Shown here piece after piece: positions 42,293 through 51,545 of a stretch of DNA of 64,000 bases (position 1 is the stretch's first letter; each line of letters starts with the position of its first letter). This stretch comes from Paractinoplanes pyxinae (lineage in GTDB: Bacteria; Actinomycetota; Actinomycetes; Mycobacteriales; Micromonosporaceae): positions 124,001-188,000 of the forward strand of contig NZ_JAPNTZ010000009.1 of NCBI RefSeq assembly GCF_026626335.1, read 5' to 3'. The notes under the pieces are model-generated. The model had not been told where the DNA came from. It worked only from the letters and a program-made list of their open reading frames with translations, and did no database searches. A program made the position numbers and the translations under genes.

Positions 42293-43003
42293 TCAGCGGA
42301 GGTGCAGCTTTCCGAGTTCGGCAACGTACCACGCTCCGATCTCGCGGCCGGTGTCTGCATATTTGCTGTCCCAGCTGCGCACCCATTCGGTGACGACCGC
42401 TAGCCAGGTGTTGGGGATGGCACCGGCCTGAATCATGCGTTTGATGGCGATGTCATGCGCCACGGGGCTCATGCCGCCGACCGCGTCGGCGGCGAACATG
42501 GTGCGGTAGCCGTCGGCTTGAGCGTTGACAACGGGATAGGCAAGGCAGATCTCGGTGTAGAGGGCAGCGAAGACGAGGTTGTGTCGACCGGTCTGCTTGA
42601 TCACGCGGTGGACTGCCGGGTCTTCCCAGGTGTTCATGGTCATGCGGTCGTATTCCACCAGGTCGGGAACCTCCTGGCGCAGGGAGGCGATGGTGGGGTG
42701 GTTGACGCCGGCTTTGACTCCGACGGTAGTCAGGACGGTCGGCACGTTCAGCAGGCGGGCGCTGCGGGCCAGCGCGCGGACGTTCAGCTCGAGGAGTTTG
42801 GTGTCCATCGAGGTCACCGTGGACAGCATTTCGGGCTGATAGTCGATGAGGACCAGGGCGGAGTTCTCAGGGCTGAACAGCGGGTTGCTCCTGCTGCGGG
42901 TGCCGGCAGGTTCGGTGGCGTGCGCAGGCGCAGCGGTCGTGGCCGCGGTGATCCCGGCGGCTCCAGCAGCTTGCAGCGCATGGCGGCGAGTCAGCTTAGA
43001 CAT
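42293..43003 (-). CDS. Tat-exported isochorismatase-like hydrolase (YcaC-like)
   Basis: The 236-residue protein begins with a twin-arginine signal (LTRRHALQAAGAAGITAATT, cleavage near residue 30). The mature part has the isochorismatase-like core: ALVLIDYQPEML with the catalytic Asp, and AALYTEICLAYPVVNAQADG with the catalytic Cys, plus the MNTWEDPAV loop typical of YcaC-like members. Family enzymes hydrolyse amides or vinyl ethers. It is divergent from a MarR gene with a perfect inverted repeat between them, so MarR probably represses it. Confidence 0.85.
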   Translation of the reverse strand: MSKLTRRHALQAAGAAGITAATTAAPAHATEPAGTRSRSNPLFSPENSALVLIDYQPEMLSTVTSMDTKLLELNVRALARSARLLNVPTVLTTVGVKAGVNHPTIASLRQEVPDLVEYDRMTMNTWEDPAVHRVIKQTGRHNLVFAALYTEICLAYPVVNAQADGYRTMFAADAVGGMSPVAHDIAIKRMIQAGAIPNTWLAVVTEWVRSWDSKYADTGREIGAWYVAELGKLHLR

Positions 43004-43052
43004 CGAAGATGCTCCTTGTTACAGCGGCGGCTCCATGTCTAACCGAACGTAA

Positions 43053-43080
43053 AACTACTTGCAGCGCGTAGCAAGTAGTT
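43053..43080. promoter_or_regulatory. 28-bp MarR-type operator
   Basis: AACTACTTGC (43053-43062) and GCAAGTAGTT (43071-43080) form perfect 10-bp arms around an 8-bp spacer. The site lies 25 bp before the marR start and 50 bp from the divergent isochorismatase start, ideal for repressing both. Confidence 0.75.
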
Positions 43081-43104
43081 CTGGTCCTGAGTGATACTGA
43101 AGAC

Positions 43105-43572
43105 ATGCAGCCGCTGAACTCTCTAGAGGAGGAGCTGGTGCGAGCCTGGTTCCGGCTCGCCATCACGCTTCCTCGGTCGCTCGACGCTGATCTGCAGGCC
43201 GGCCAAGGGGTGTCGTTACGCGAATACGGGGCGTTGATGCATCTGTCGGAGGCGCCGGAACGCCGGCTGCGTATCGGTGATCTCGCGGCGCTGTGCGACA
43301 TGTCGCTCAGCGGCATGACCCGCATGATCGACAATCTGGTCCGCGCGGGACTCATCGCCAGGGTTCAGTCCGACAACGACGGCCGCGGGGCGGACGCCGT
43401 GTTGACGGAGAAGGGCCTTGAGCGGCTCCGGGACGCCTATCCGGTCCACTTGGCCGGCGTGCGATCGCGGCTTGTGGAGCCGCTACATGGCATGGACCTG
43501 CCTCAGCTCGTGGAGGCGATGCAGGCCTGTGTGACGGCAAGCGCGCCAGCGAAGAACCGCCGCGCGCCTTAA
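43105..43572 (+). CDS. MarR-family transcriptional regulator
   Basis: The 155-residue protein has a MarR winged helix: GVSLREYGALMHLSEAPERR, RIGDLAALCDMSLSGMTRMI (recognition helix), and the wing RVQSDNDGRGADAVLTEKG. It is divergent from the Tat-exported hydrolase, with a perfect dyad between the genes. MarR proteins release DNA on binding small phenolic or oxidised ligands. The likely target is the hydrolase gene plus its own. Confidence 0.88.
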   Translation: MQPLNSLEEELVRAWFRLAITLPRSLDADLQAGQGVSLREYGALMHLSEAPERRLRIGDLAALCDMSLSGMTRMIDNLVRAGLIARVQSDNDGRGADAVLTEKGLERLRDAYPVHLAGVRSRLVEPLHGMDLPQLVEAMQACVTASAPAKNRRAP

Positions 43573-44278
43573 AGTAGACCGCTCAAAACCGACTGCGATG
43601 AGATCGATACAGCTGATCTCTGGGGTCACATATCTCGTGCCTGGAAATCAGCCCGGTCTCCTCGCCAGTGCCCGGCCCTGGACGGTCGACAACGGCGGGG
43701 TGTCCTGGGTCGACGGTAGTGTGCTCGGGTCGCCGACAGTCAGCGGTCGGCTGTTGCGAAGAATAAGCGCGGCGGCGATGGCGCGAACGCGGAACAGGCG
43801 TCCAGCGATGATGGTGGGCGGGTGCAGGCCAGCGTTGATCGTTTGGATATTCGCCTGGTGAGGTTCTCACTTCGGCGATCCTCCCCGCGGACGATCGCGG
43901 ACTTCTTCATGGGCATGTCACCCCCAGGCGCTGCCGGCCTCAGCCCGTCATGGAGTCGTCGTGGGCGACCGTGCTGAGGCGGGCCTTCTGCGCTTATGAG
44001 AGATAACCCGGTTCATTCTCCACGACCTTCGCTGGCCGGTCGGCAGCGATCGTTGCGTCTGTGTCCTGCCGGTCGCTTGACTCTCCCCCCGAGGGAGAGT
44101 TCACAGTAAATCGCGTGCCTATCGCAGGGATTCGGTCAGCTCCGCCGTGGAACCTTCAGCGGTGAGTGCAATGGATGCCGAAGATGACTCTGTCATCGCT
44201 CAATAGTGCGTAGCAGCAGCGCCTGTCGGGCGGCTTGCTCGCCGTCATCTGCTGCCAAATACCTACTGGAGGATCCTC
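43573..44278. other. intergenic region before the VOC gene
   Basis: No gene is supported. The MerR-type operator-promoter at 44077-44107 is the notable element, 172 bp upstream of the VOC start. Confidence 0.45.
44077..44107 (+). promoter_or_regulatory. MerR-type operator-promoter (orphan copy)
   Basis: TTGACT (44077-44082) and CACAGT (44102-44107) are 19 bp apart, with the dyad ACTCTCCC-N5-GGGAGAGT (44080-44100) in the spacer, the MerR-family layout. It is nearly the same as the site before the merR gene at 55589. The likely target is the VOC gene at 44279. Confidence 0.65.
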
Positions 44279-44629
44279 ATGACTAGAAACGTCAACGCTA
44301 TTACCTTCGACTGTGCCGACCCGGTCACCGTCGCCTCGTTCTGGGCCGCGGCGCTGGAGACCACCGTCGATCCGAGCGACCAGACCGAGATCCTCACGAT
44401 CGGTATGGGCACGCTTACGCCGTTCTGGGTGTTCCAAAAGGTCGACGAGCGCAGCGCCGGCAAGAACCGGGTGCACGCCGACATCTTCGTGGCCGACCTC
44501 GACGGCGAGACCGAGCGGTTGCTCGGAGTCGGGGCAACGCTCGTGGAGAAGTTCGACTTCGGGGTCCTGAAGTTCAACAAGCTCACCGATCCCGAGGGCA
44601 ACCAATTCGACCTCGCCAACGAGCACTGA
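44279..44629 (+). CDS. VOC-family protein (116 aa), paralogue 1
   Basis: The ATG follows GGAGGATCCTC. The protein has VOC motifs: AITFDCADPVTVASFWAAAL, PFWVFQKVDERSAGKNRVHA (possible metal His) and LTDPEGNQFDLANEH. It is of equal length to, and clearly related to, the product at 47338. Such small glyoxalase-fold proteins may sequester or modify a toxic metabolite. The upstream MerR-type promoter suggests induction by a ligand sensed by the MerR at 55589. Confidence 0.85.
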   Translation: MTRNVNAITFDCADPVTVASFWAAALETTVDPSDQTEILTIGMGTLTPFWVFQKVDERSAGKNRVHADIFVADLDGETERLLGVGATLVEKFDFGVLKFNKLTDPEGNQFDLANEH

Positions 44630-44832
44630 CGTCGGCCAAGGGTGATCACCATAGCCACAAAACGCATGCCCTCGCCCTCGGCATGCGCCGCCGCGGAGAA
44701 GCTTGCAGCGTTTCGAGGTCGCCACATTCGGCCTTGGGGCGAATGCTCCGACTTTCCCGGCGCGACCGTTGTGACGATGAGCGAGCTCCCATCGTAGGTG
44801 TTCGAGCAGCTTGACCAGCTCCGTTCCGGGAC

Positions 44833-45003
44833 TTGATCGGTGTCAGATCGCCTTCGCCGCGAACCGGGCCCGGTCCAGCGACAGACCGTCTCATTGAGCT
44901 CGGTCTGATTGTCGGCGCACCTATCGCTGGGAACAGCATCCATTCGAGCACGTTGACCGGCCTCGAAGACACCAGGTTCGACGTCGCCAACGTGCGAACA
45001 GAC
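44833..45003 (+). pseudogene. fossil of a third VOC paralogue
   Basis: The frame reads DRLIELGLIVGAPIAGNSIH then STLTGLEDTRFDVANVR. This aligns without gaps to the C-terminus of the intact paralogue at 47338 (ERLVGLGATVIAEVAENGIR, NTLADPDGNKFDVSNE), sharing R-L, L-G, N-I, T-L and F-D-V-N. The N-terminal half is not recognisable. It lies between the first VOC gene and the cyclase-fold gene, so VOC genes were once tandem here. Confidence 0.55.
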
Positions 45004-45019
45004 GTAGAGAGGCCCACTC

Positions 45020-45895
45020 ATGAGCACTCCAGAACAAGGCGGCCGAGGGCCGTCGTCTGGCAGCGGCGCCCACGCTGAGACGGCGGCGTTCGTCGCCTCG
45101 CTGCAAGCACCTGACGGCGCCTTCGCGTGGAGGCCGGGCCTGGCCCCCGATCTCGGAGCGACGTCCACCGCGCTGCGGGTGTTCTCCGAATGTGCGGTGC
45201 CCGTACCCGACCGGGCCGCCGTCGAGCGGTACGTCGAGTCGTGTTACCAGGGCGACTCCAACGGGTTCACGCTCACCCCCGGCGGGGACAGCAGTCTGCA
45301 CGCGATCGCCGAAGGGCATGTCGCGCTGGTCATGCTCGGCCATACCGAGCCGCACTGGACCAAGAATCTGAGCCAGCTTGTCAAGCCGCTGGTGCACGAT
45401 CTCATGGACGTGTGGATCGCCAGCGCCTTCCTCAACACCGCCGGGGTGCGCTCATCCGACGCCGCTCGATGGGAAGCCATGGTGTTGGGCGCCCGGAACC
45501 CCGACGGCACATGGGGAGCCGGACAGGACCGTGCCGTCCAGACGGCGATGCATGCCTCATCCCTGCTGCTGCTCGGCGTTCCCCTGCCCGAACCCGCCAT
45601 GGTGCGGCAGACGATCATCGGCGCGCAAACCGCCGAGGGTGGCTGGGGCGATGGTGACAGTGACGGCAAGGCGACCCTCGCGGCGACCTATCGGATCGCG
45701 CGGGTGGTCCGCGCGCTCTCCCTGCCCGTCGACACGACTGCCGCGACGGCGTTCGTCGAGAGCTGCCGGAAGACCGACGGCAGCTACACCGGCCAGCCGG
45801 ATGCCGGCAGCACCGGCGGCGATCTGGTGAACACCTACCTGGCTCTCACGATCGATCGGTGGCTCAACGACCCGGCCGCGCCAGGGATCAACTGA
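45020..45895 (+). CDS. prenyltransferase/squalene-cyclase-fold (alpha/alpha barrel) protein
   Basis: The ATG at 45020 follows an AGAGAGG SD. The 291-residue protein has repeated QW-like units: FVASLQAPDGAFAWRPG, VLGARNPDGTWGAGQDRAVQ, IIGAQTAEGGWGDGDSDGKA and VESCRKTDGSYTGQP. These are the alternating-helix repeats of terpene cyclases and protein prenyltransferase beta subunits. It is shorter than squalene-hopene cyclases (~630 aa) and lacks their DXDD motif, so it is probably a stand-alone repeat protein seen in actinobacterial clusters. Catalytic role unknown. Confidence 0.75.
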   Translation: MSTPEQGGRGPSSGSGAHAETAAFVASLQAPDGAFAWRPGLAPDLGATSTALRVFSECAVPVPDRAAVERYVESCYQGDSNGFTLTPGGDSSLHAIAEGHVALVMLGHTEPHWTKNLSQLVKPLVHDLMDVWIASAFLNTAGVRSSDAARWEAMVLGARNPDGTWGAGQDRAVQTAMHASSLLLLGVPLPEPAMVRQTIIGAQTAEGGWGDGDSDGKATLAATYRIARVVRALSLPVDTTAATAFVESCRKTDGSYTGQPDAGSTGGDLVNTYLALTIDRWLNDPAAPGIN

Positions 45896-46252
45896 ACGGT
45901 CCGTCATCGCCGCCTATCGACTCGGCGGGCTTGCCGGCCGTCTCTGTCGACGTCGTCGGGATCATCACGGCGCTCAGGGTCGCCGGCTCGACACCGTCCG
46001 TGGCTGCGTAACTCCAACTGCCCGCATCCCTGGGACAAGCAGGCCTGTGTGCACAGCATCTCCTGTTCGTCTCGGTCGATGTCTGCTCGAGCCGCGGGCT
46101 GAGGTGGATCAGGTCGCATCCGTCGTCGCCCTGCCGGTGCCCGAGACGATGGGCCACGTCACGGCCACGGCCGGCGTCAACGTTCACCTCACGCCGTCCG
46201 AATCCGCCGACTCCGGCCCGGAGTAATCACATTCAGTGAGGAAAAGAAGGAT
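45896..46252. other. gap between cyclase-fold and NmrA-like genes
   Basis: No supported gene in 357 bp. A 60-codon open frame (46050-46227) exists on the plus strand but has no SD or relatives I recognise. Confidence 0.4.
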
Positions 46253-47173
46253 ATGGCCTCGAAGCTCATCCTCGTCACCGGCGCGACAGGTCTGCAGGGC
46301 GGCGCTGTAGTCGACGCCCTGCTGGCAGACAGCGCTCCGGTTCGGGCTCTGGTCCGCAATCCGGCTTCGCCGGCGGCCCTGCAGCTGGCCGCGCGCGGCG
46401 TCGAACTCGCCCACGGCGATTTCGACGATGCTGACAGCCTTCACGCCGCGACGGCAGACGTGTGGGGCGTCTTTTCTATGCAGAACCCTTCGACCAACGA
46501 TGCTCCGGAGGCGGAGCTTCGGGCCGGCCGCAACCTCATCGACGCTGCACACGCCGCCGGTGTCACCACGTTCGTCCAGACATCGGTTGCGCGCGCTGGC
46601 GACCAGCAGTCCTTTGCCGGCTGGCACGACGGCAGATGGGACGAGATCTATTGGAACGCGAAGTCCGGCGTGATTGACATGGTGCGCGCCGCCAACTTCC
46701 CGTTTTACACGATCCTGAAGCCGGCGCTCATGATGGCCAATTTCCTCCCGCCGCGATCGCAATGGATATGGCCGTCCCTGCAACGATCCATTATCGAGAC
46801 AGCCGTGAAAGCCGACACGACGCTCGATCTGATCGACGCGATCGACATTGGCAGGTTCGCCGCCGCCGCCTTCGCCGATCCGCGTCGCTTCAACGGGCAG
46901 GAAATCGACCTGGCGGGCGACGCGCTGACCCCCGTCGAGATCGCCGCCATCCTCTCGGAGGCGACCGGGAAGACTGTAGCCTATGCGCACCTCACTGCCG
47001 AGGACGCGAAGGCGCAAGGCCGAATTCCGGCCGTTGTCGTCAGCGAGGAATGGAACAACGTCGAAGGCTACAGAGTCGATATGGCAAAGGTCGACTCATT
47101 CGGCATGAAACGAACGAGCTTCGCCGATTTCGCCCGCCGACATGCGGAAGACTTCCACATCAAAGGGCAATAG
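46253..47173 (+). CDS. NmrA-like NAD(P)-binding protein
   Basis: The 306-residue protein starts after GAAGG. It has the Rossmann motif LVTGATGLQGGAVVDALLAD (about 8-27) and the NmrA-type NADPH region VRALVRNP, followed by HGDFDDADSLHAATADVWGV. A C-terminal domain with FLPPRSQWIWPSLQRSIIE completes the family. Members are redox sensors or NADPH-dependent reductases (isoflavone-reductase-like). The codon usage is slightly less GC3-rich than in the neighbouring genes, hinting at separate acquisition. Confidence 0.85.
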   Translation: MASKLILVTGATGLQGGAVVDALLADSAPVRALVRNPASPAALQLAARGVELAHGDFDDADSLHAATADVWGVFSMQNPSTNDAPEAELRAGRNLIDAAHAAGVTTFVQTSVARAGDQQSFAGWHDGRWDEIYWNAKSGVIDMVRAANFPFYTILKPALMMANFLPPRSQWIWPSLQRSIIETAVKADTTLDLIDAIDIGRFAAAAFADPRRFNGQEIDLAGDALTPVEIAAILSEATGKTVAYAHLTAEDAKAQGRIPAVVVSEEWNNVEGYRVDMAKVDSFGMKRTSFADFARRHAEDFHIKGQ

Positions 47174-47337
47174 CGCCCAGCCTCTAGACGTCGAGCGCAG
47201 CGATAGCCGCAGATCAGGAAAAACTGCGTCAGCGCCTCGACGCTCATGACAACAGCCCAATTCGGTCACGCAGTCGTTCAGCCAAGCGAATTTCCTGCAC
47301 TATAGATTAGCCAACAACTTTGATTGGGAGTACGTCG

Positions 47338-47688
47338 ATGTCACTCAAGCCGCACGCTGTCACCTTCGACACTGCCGACCCGGAAGCCCTTGCCACGTTT
47401 TGGGCCGCTGCCTTGGGCCTGGAGGCCAACTCGAGCGAGTTCCCGGGTTTCGCCACGATCGGCACCCCAGGAACTTTCCCGTTCTACGTCTTTCAAAAGC
47501 TGGATGATCTCGGTGGAGGTCCCAACCGGTTCCATATCGACTTTGCCGCCGGTGACCGTCTGGACGAGGAGACCGAGCGCCTTGTCGGCCTAGGCGCCAC
47601 CGTCATCGCGGAGGTCGCCGAGAACGGAATCCGCTTCAACACCCTTGCCGATCCTGATGGCAACAAGTTCGACGTCAGCAACGAATAA
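47338..47688 (+). CDS. VOC-family protein (116 aa), paralogue 2
   Basis: The ATG at 47338 has GGGAG 7 nt upstream. It shows HAVTFDTADPEALATFWAAA, PFYVFQKLDDLGGGPNRFHI and LADPDGNKFDVSNE, and matches paralogue 1 along its length. Divergence is substantial, so the duplication is old. It is separated from paralogue 1 by the cyclase-fold and NmrA genes, suggesting insertion or rearrangement within a former tandem array. Confidence 0.85.
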   Translation: MSLKPHAVTFDTADPEALATFWAAALGLEANSSEFPGFATIGTPGTFPFYVFQKLDDLGGGPNRFHIDFAAGDRLDEETERLVGLGATVIAEVAENGIRFNTLADPDGNKFDVSNE

Positions 47689-48188
47689 GGTGATCCTTCC
47701 GGGGGAAGCCGGAGACATGCTGCCCCGGACGGGATGAACCTGGCGTGCTGCCGTCGAACTTGCGATGGCGCTGGCTACGCCGGCACTGCCGCCCGCCGGA
47801 TCCTCTAGGGCTCGCTAGTTCACAGCGCAGCAATGCAGGTGTACCCCGTCATCCATGGTCTCCAAGTTCTCGGCGCAACCCCCGACATCGAAAACGCCAC
47901 ACTGCTCCTCATACTACCGCGGCAGGGGCGTACAGTCGCGACTCCTGACTGCGGAAGACCCGGTCATTATTACTGTGCTTTAACCTCGAAAAGTTGCGAT
48001 GGCTCTCGAGACCGGCGATAAAAGGGCTCGCGCCTCGCGCAGTCGTTAGCAATCCATTCGTCGCAGCCGCGGTGCGCAACCTCTATTGCCTCACGCCACA
48101 TCGGAGGATGCCGATCTGCGTACTCCGCTCGTATTGGCGCGTGATTTTGCAGCGAACTAAACGAACGATTCGACAGAGAGTATTCCTC
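47689..48188. other. intergenic region upstream of the MFS gene
   Basis: No gene is supported in these 500 bp. The upstream extension of the MFS frame (from 47994) is Arg-rich and lacks an SD, so I treat it as noncoding. Confidence 0.45.
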
Positions 48189-49643
48189 GTGAAAAAGGTC
48201 ACCCTCACCCCGCAATCTTCCCCGTCGGTGAGGCCGGTCGCGCCCGGGTTGGCTTTGGTGTCCCTCGCGCTGGCGCAGGCCATCGCCGCGGCGAACTTCA
48301 GCATCGTTTATGTGGCGCTGCCGAGTATTGGCCGCGACCTTGATTTCAGCTCCACCGATCTCCAGTGGGTCGCATCGGCCTACACGCTGATGGTTGGCGG
48401 CTTCCTGATGCTGGCCGGACGAGCCGTGGACCTTCTCGGCAAGCGCCGTCTGCTCTTCACCGCGCTGACAGTTTTCGGAGCATCCAGTCTGGTGAGCGGG
48501 TTCGCCGCCTCCCAGGCAATGTTGATAGCCGGCCGCGCCGGACAGGGCTTGGGCGGGGCCATGCTGACCCCGGCGGTACTGGCGCTCTTGAACGCCACAT
48601 TCCCCGACGGTCGTGAGCGCCACCGTGCCTACGCTGTCTGGGGTGGCGCAGGCTCCGCCGGCGGCGCCATCGGCCTCGTCCTGGGGGGAATGCTGACCGC
48701 GGCGCTGTCCTGGCACTGGGTGATGCTGGCCAATGTTCCCGCTGTGGCCGCAGCGATGATCGTGTCGGCGCAGGCGTTCCCCCGAGACCCTCACCCCGGA
48801 CGTGGCAGACGCGAACTCATCCGTCGCTTCGACATCCCCGGTGCGGTCACCATCACGTTGACCGCCTTGTTCCTGGTTTTCGGACTGATCCAAGGTTCCG
48901 CTGCGGGCTGGGCGTCCCCGGTTGTACTCGTGGCCTTCGCGGGCGCGCTGGTAGCAGCGGTATCGTTGATTGCCGTTGAACGACGCCAAGCCGATGCGCT
49001 GTTACCGTTCGCCCTGTTGAGGCGGCGTTCATTGCTGGCCGGCATGTTCGTCGCGTTCGTCTTCTACGCGATCTTCGGTTCCCAGCAGTATCTGCTCAAC
49101 CTCTGGCTGCAGACCGTCAAGGGCTGGGACGCCTTCGCGGCAGGGCTGGCGGCGCTACCCCTGATGATCGCCACGGTAGCCACGGCCCGGTTCGCCCACC
49201 AATTCGCGCGCCTGCTCGGTTTACGTTGGACGATCACCACCGGTCTGCTGCTCGGCGGCGTCGGGCTCATGCTCATCGGTATTCCACTCCACGAGCACGG
49301 AGACTACGCGTCCGTGATACTGCCGGGACTGGTAGTTCTGGGACTCGCGCAAGGGATGACGTACGCGACGTTGTGGATGGTCGCAACGGCCGGCATCGAC
49401 AGCGCCCGCGCGGGCGTCGCGACCGCCCTCACCTCCACAGTTCAATCGATCGGCTCACCCATCGGCTTGGCAGTCTTAGTCGCCGTCGCCACCACGGGTC
49501 TACCGGCCGATGCGACCGCCCACGCGGTAAACGCTGGCCTTCGCTGGGCCACCATCACAGCCGGCGTCGTATCCATGGCTTCGGCGATTATTTCCTATGC
49601 CCTAATTCCAGGCAGTGCACCGCGGCCAAGAAGCCACGCGTGA
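48189..49643 (+). CDS. MFS multidrug exporter, DHA2 (14-TM) type
   Basis: I start at GTG 48189 (484 aa) with AGAGAG upstream. About 14 hydrophobic helices are visible. The first has AAANFSIVYVALPSIGRDL (DHA2 motif D1-like), and LQWVASAYTLMVGGFLMLAG and GRAGQGLGGAMLTPAVLALL (antiporter motif C-like) follow. DHA2 proteins expel drugs with proton exchange. A MarR-type regulator follows, the usual partner for such pumps. Confidence 0.88.
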   Translation: MKKVTLTPQSSPSVRPVAPGLALVSLALAQAIAAANFSIVYVALPSIGRDLDFSSTDLQWVASAYTLMVGGFLMLAGRAVDLLGKRRLLFTALTVFGASSLVSGFAASQAMLIAGRAGQGLGGAMLTPAVLALLNATFPDGRERHRAYAVWGGAGSAGGAIGLVLGGMLTAALSWHWVMLANVPAVAAAMIVSAQAFPRDPHPGRGRRELIRRFDIPGAVTITLTALFLVFGLIQGSAAGWASPVVLVAFAGALVAAVSLIAVERRQADALLPFALLRRRSLLAGMFVAFVFYAIFGSQQYLLNLWLQTVKGWDAFAAGLAALPLMIATVATARFAHQFARLLGLRWTITTGLLLGGVGLMLIGIPLHEHGDYASVILPGLVVLGLAQGMTYATLWMVATAGIDSARAGVATALTSTVQSIGSPIGLAVLVAVATTGLPADATAHAVNAGLRWATITAGVVSMASAIISYALIPGSAPRPRSHA

Positions 49644-50011
49644 CCGCGGTCCCGTACCAGCGCATCCCGGAGAATGCACAACTCCACTCCAGCAACAAGA
49701 ATCACTGGGCTGTCTATGTGGGCTGACTCTCAGTCAATGTTAGTTCCACGATGGACACCACCACCCATCATCCCATCATCGCCGACGCGATTCGGCCGCT
49801 GCCCCACCGAGCGCAACCTCCGGCAGGCAATAGCCTCGCCGAGCCGGCGTTCATTAGTCGACAGCGCAGATGGAAGCACACACTGTGCGCCGAAGCGGCC
49901 AGAAGTAGGCGCTGCCCAACACTGGCGCTGCCGCCTCTGAACATGAAGCAAGCCTGACCCAAAGGTGCGGTCCGGCTGTGCTTTCTCACCGGAGCAGATC
50001 AGGAGTAGGTC
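49644..50011. other. gap between MFS and marR genes
   Basis: No gene or clear dyad was recognised in these 368 bp. Confidence 0.4.
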
Positions 50012-50536
50012 GTGGAACGACACTGTGAACCGCCGGAGTTGTCACCGGATGAAACCGAAGCTTGGGCGACGCTGTCATGGCTGATGTTCGAGCTACCCGG
50101 CAGGCTCGAGGCCCAGCTGCGGCGCGACAGCGGCCTCTCGCTCTTCGAGAACCGCGTACTCGCCAGCCTCGCGACGGCACCTGAGCGGCGAATGCCGATG
50201 AGCGACCTGGCGACCTTCGTCAGCGGCTCACTCTCGCGGCTCTCGCACCTTGTTAAACGCTTGGAAGAGCGCGGCTGGATCCGCCGTGAACCCAGCGCGG
50301 GCGACGGCCGCTTCGTCGATGCCATCCTTACCAACGTGGGCCTCGCCGTCGTCCAGCAGGCCACCCCCGCCCACCTGACGGCCGTCCGCCAGCATGTCTT
50401 CGACGCGCTGCACCCTCGGCAAATTCTCCAGCTGCGCGATATCGGCCATCAGATCGCCAACCACATCGAGCCGGAGCATGCCATCGAGATGGCCTTGACA
50501 GCTCAGCGGCCCAAGCGGAGCGCACGAAAGTCGTAG
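50012..50536 (+). CDS. MarR-family regulator, likely of the MFS exporter
   Basis: GTG 50012 follows AGGAG. The 174-residue protein has the MarR core: SLFENRVLASLATAPERR, SDLATFVSGSLSRLSHLVKR (recognition helix) and the wing EPSAGDGRFVDAILTNVGLA. It follows the MFS exporter on the same strand. MarR regulators next to DHA2 pumps usually repress them until a drug binds. It is unlike the MarR at 43105 beyond the shared fold. Confidence 0.88.
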   Translation: MERHCEPPELSPDETEAWATLSWLMFELPGRLEAQLRRDSGLSLFENRVLASLATAPERRMPMSDLATFVSGSLSRLSHLVKRLEERGWIRREPSAGDGRFVDAILTNVGLAVVQQATPAHLTAVRQHVFDALHPRQILQLRDIGHQIANHIEPEHAIEMALTAQRPKRSARKS

Positions 50537-51170
50537 TCTGATCCCGGGCACCCGCGCGCCACCCAGGGCCGTCGTCAACGTGAGGCCTTGCGCTTCTCAT
50601 CGACCCCCCATGGCCAGTCCTCCTCGGCCCTCCCTGATCGTCCTGCATGTCCAGGAATGGCCGGCCTGGGCCAGAACGCGTCCTCCGCTCACCCCGTTGG
50701 TATTACTGCCTGCCGGTTGGCCAACTGATACGCGCACTGGCTCGGTAGCCCACCACCTGCCTACATTCGGATCACATACCGATGTCGTCGACCTAATGAG
50801 GAATACGCGGCTTCCTCTCGTAGGTTGCTGAGGACACGCTCCAATGGCTGTTTCTCTCCGCCTTCTTCCGCTGCCACGAATCCCGGCGGGATACCTGTAG
50901 TCGGGCGAGATCTGTCGCGATCTGAGCGATCACGGGCGGCCCGCGCTGTCTGTCGCCAGGCCACCTTGTCCGCCGTGCTGCTCGTCGAGAGCTGCACCCG
51001 CCCACGTTGGCTACTTGACCAGCAACCTTTGCCGTGCGAACCGGCGTCGGCGCGCAGCCGACCCACAGATGCCGAAAAACCTAGTTTCGACGTATCGCCG
51101 ATTCGTCCGAGGCCCAGCTAGGAAGACGAGTTCTGAGGCAATCATGAGATCGCGAAAGGGCGGTCTAGGA
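50537..51170. other. noncoding stretch
   Basis: No supported gene in 634 bp. Open frames here lack start signals and family resemblance. Confidence 0.4.
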
Positions 51171-51545
51171 TCAGAAATGAAAGGGACCGAGTCGCCCCCA
51201 GACCACGACCGCGGCCAGAACGAACAACAGCACATTCACCGCGATCATCTGGGCTTCGCGTCGGCGTGCGTGGGTGATGGCGGCGCCGACCATCAGCAGG
51301 GCCACGCCCAGCGCCGCGAGCGGCACCAAAATCGGAGCGATGTCCACAATAGCGGGAAGCAATAGACCAACCGCCGCAAGCACCTCCAGTACACCAATTG
51401 CCTTAACCGCAGTGGGACTTAAGTTCCCCAGCTGCCCTGTACCGGACGCTGAAGGGTTCTTCAACGGCTGACGCAACTTCGTGATGCCGGCGGCGAGGAA
51501 CACAGCGGCAAGGACCACCGCGATGATCCAGAGGATGACGTCCAT
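51171..51545 (-). CDS. DoxX-family membrane protein
   Basis: The 124-residue protein has four hydrophobic helices (about 4-24, 45-66, 70-92, 98-116), the first followed by AGITKLRQPLKN, the DoxX signature. GGAGAG lies 9 nt upstream of ATG 51545. DoxX proteins are small membrane proteins linked to thiol/oxidative stress in actinobacteria. It is isolated, with noncoding DNA on both sides. Confidence 0.8.
   Translation of the reverse strand: MDVILWIIAVVLAAVFLAAGITKLRQPLKNPSASGTGQLGNLSPTAVKAIGVLEVLAAVGLLLPAIVDIAPILVPLAALGVALLMVGAAITHARRREAQMIAVNVLLFVLAAVVVWGRLGPFHF

Noticed and set aside
46050..46227. Possible RiPP-like precursor before the NmrA gene
   Set aside because: The 60-codon frame has no SD, no Cys/Ser/Thr core pattern and no modification enzyme nearby.
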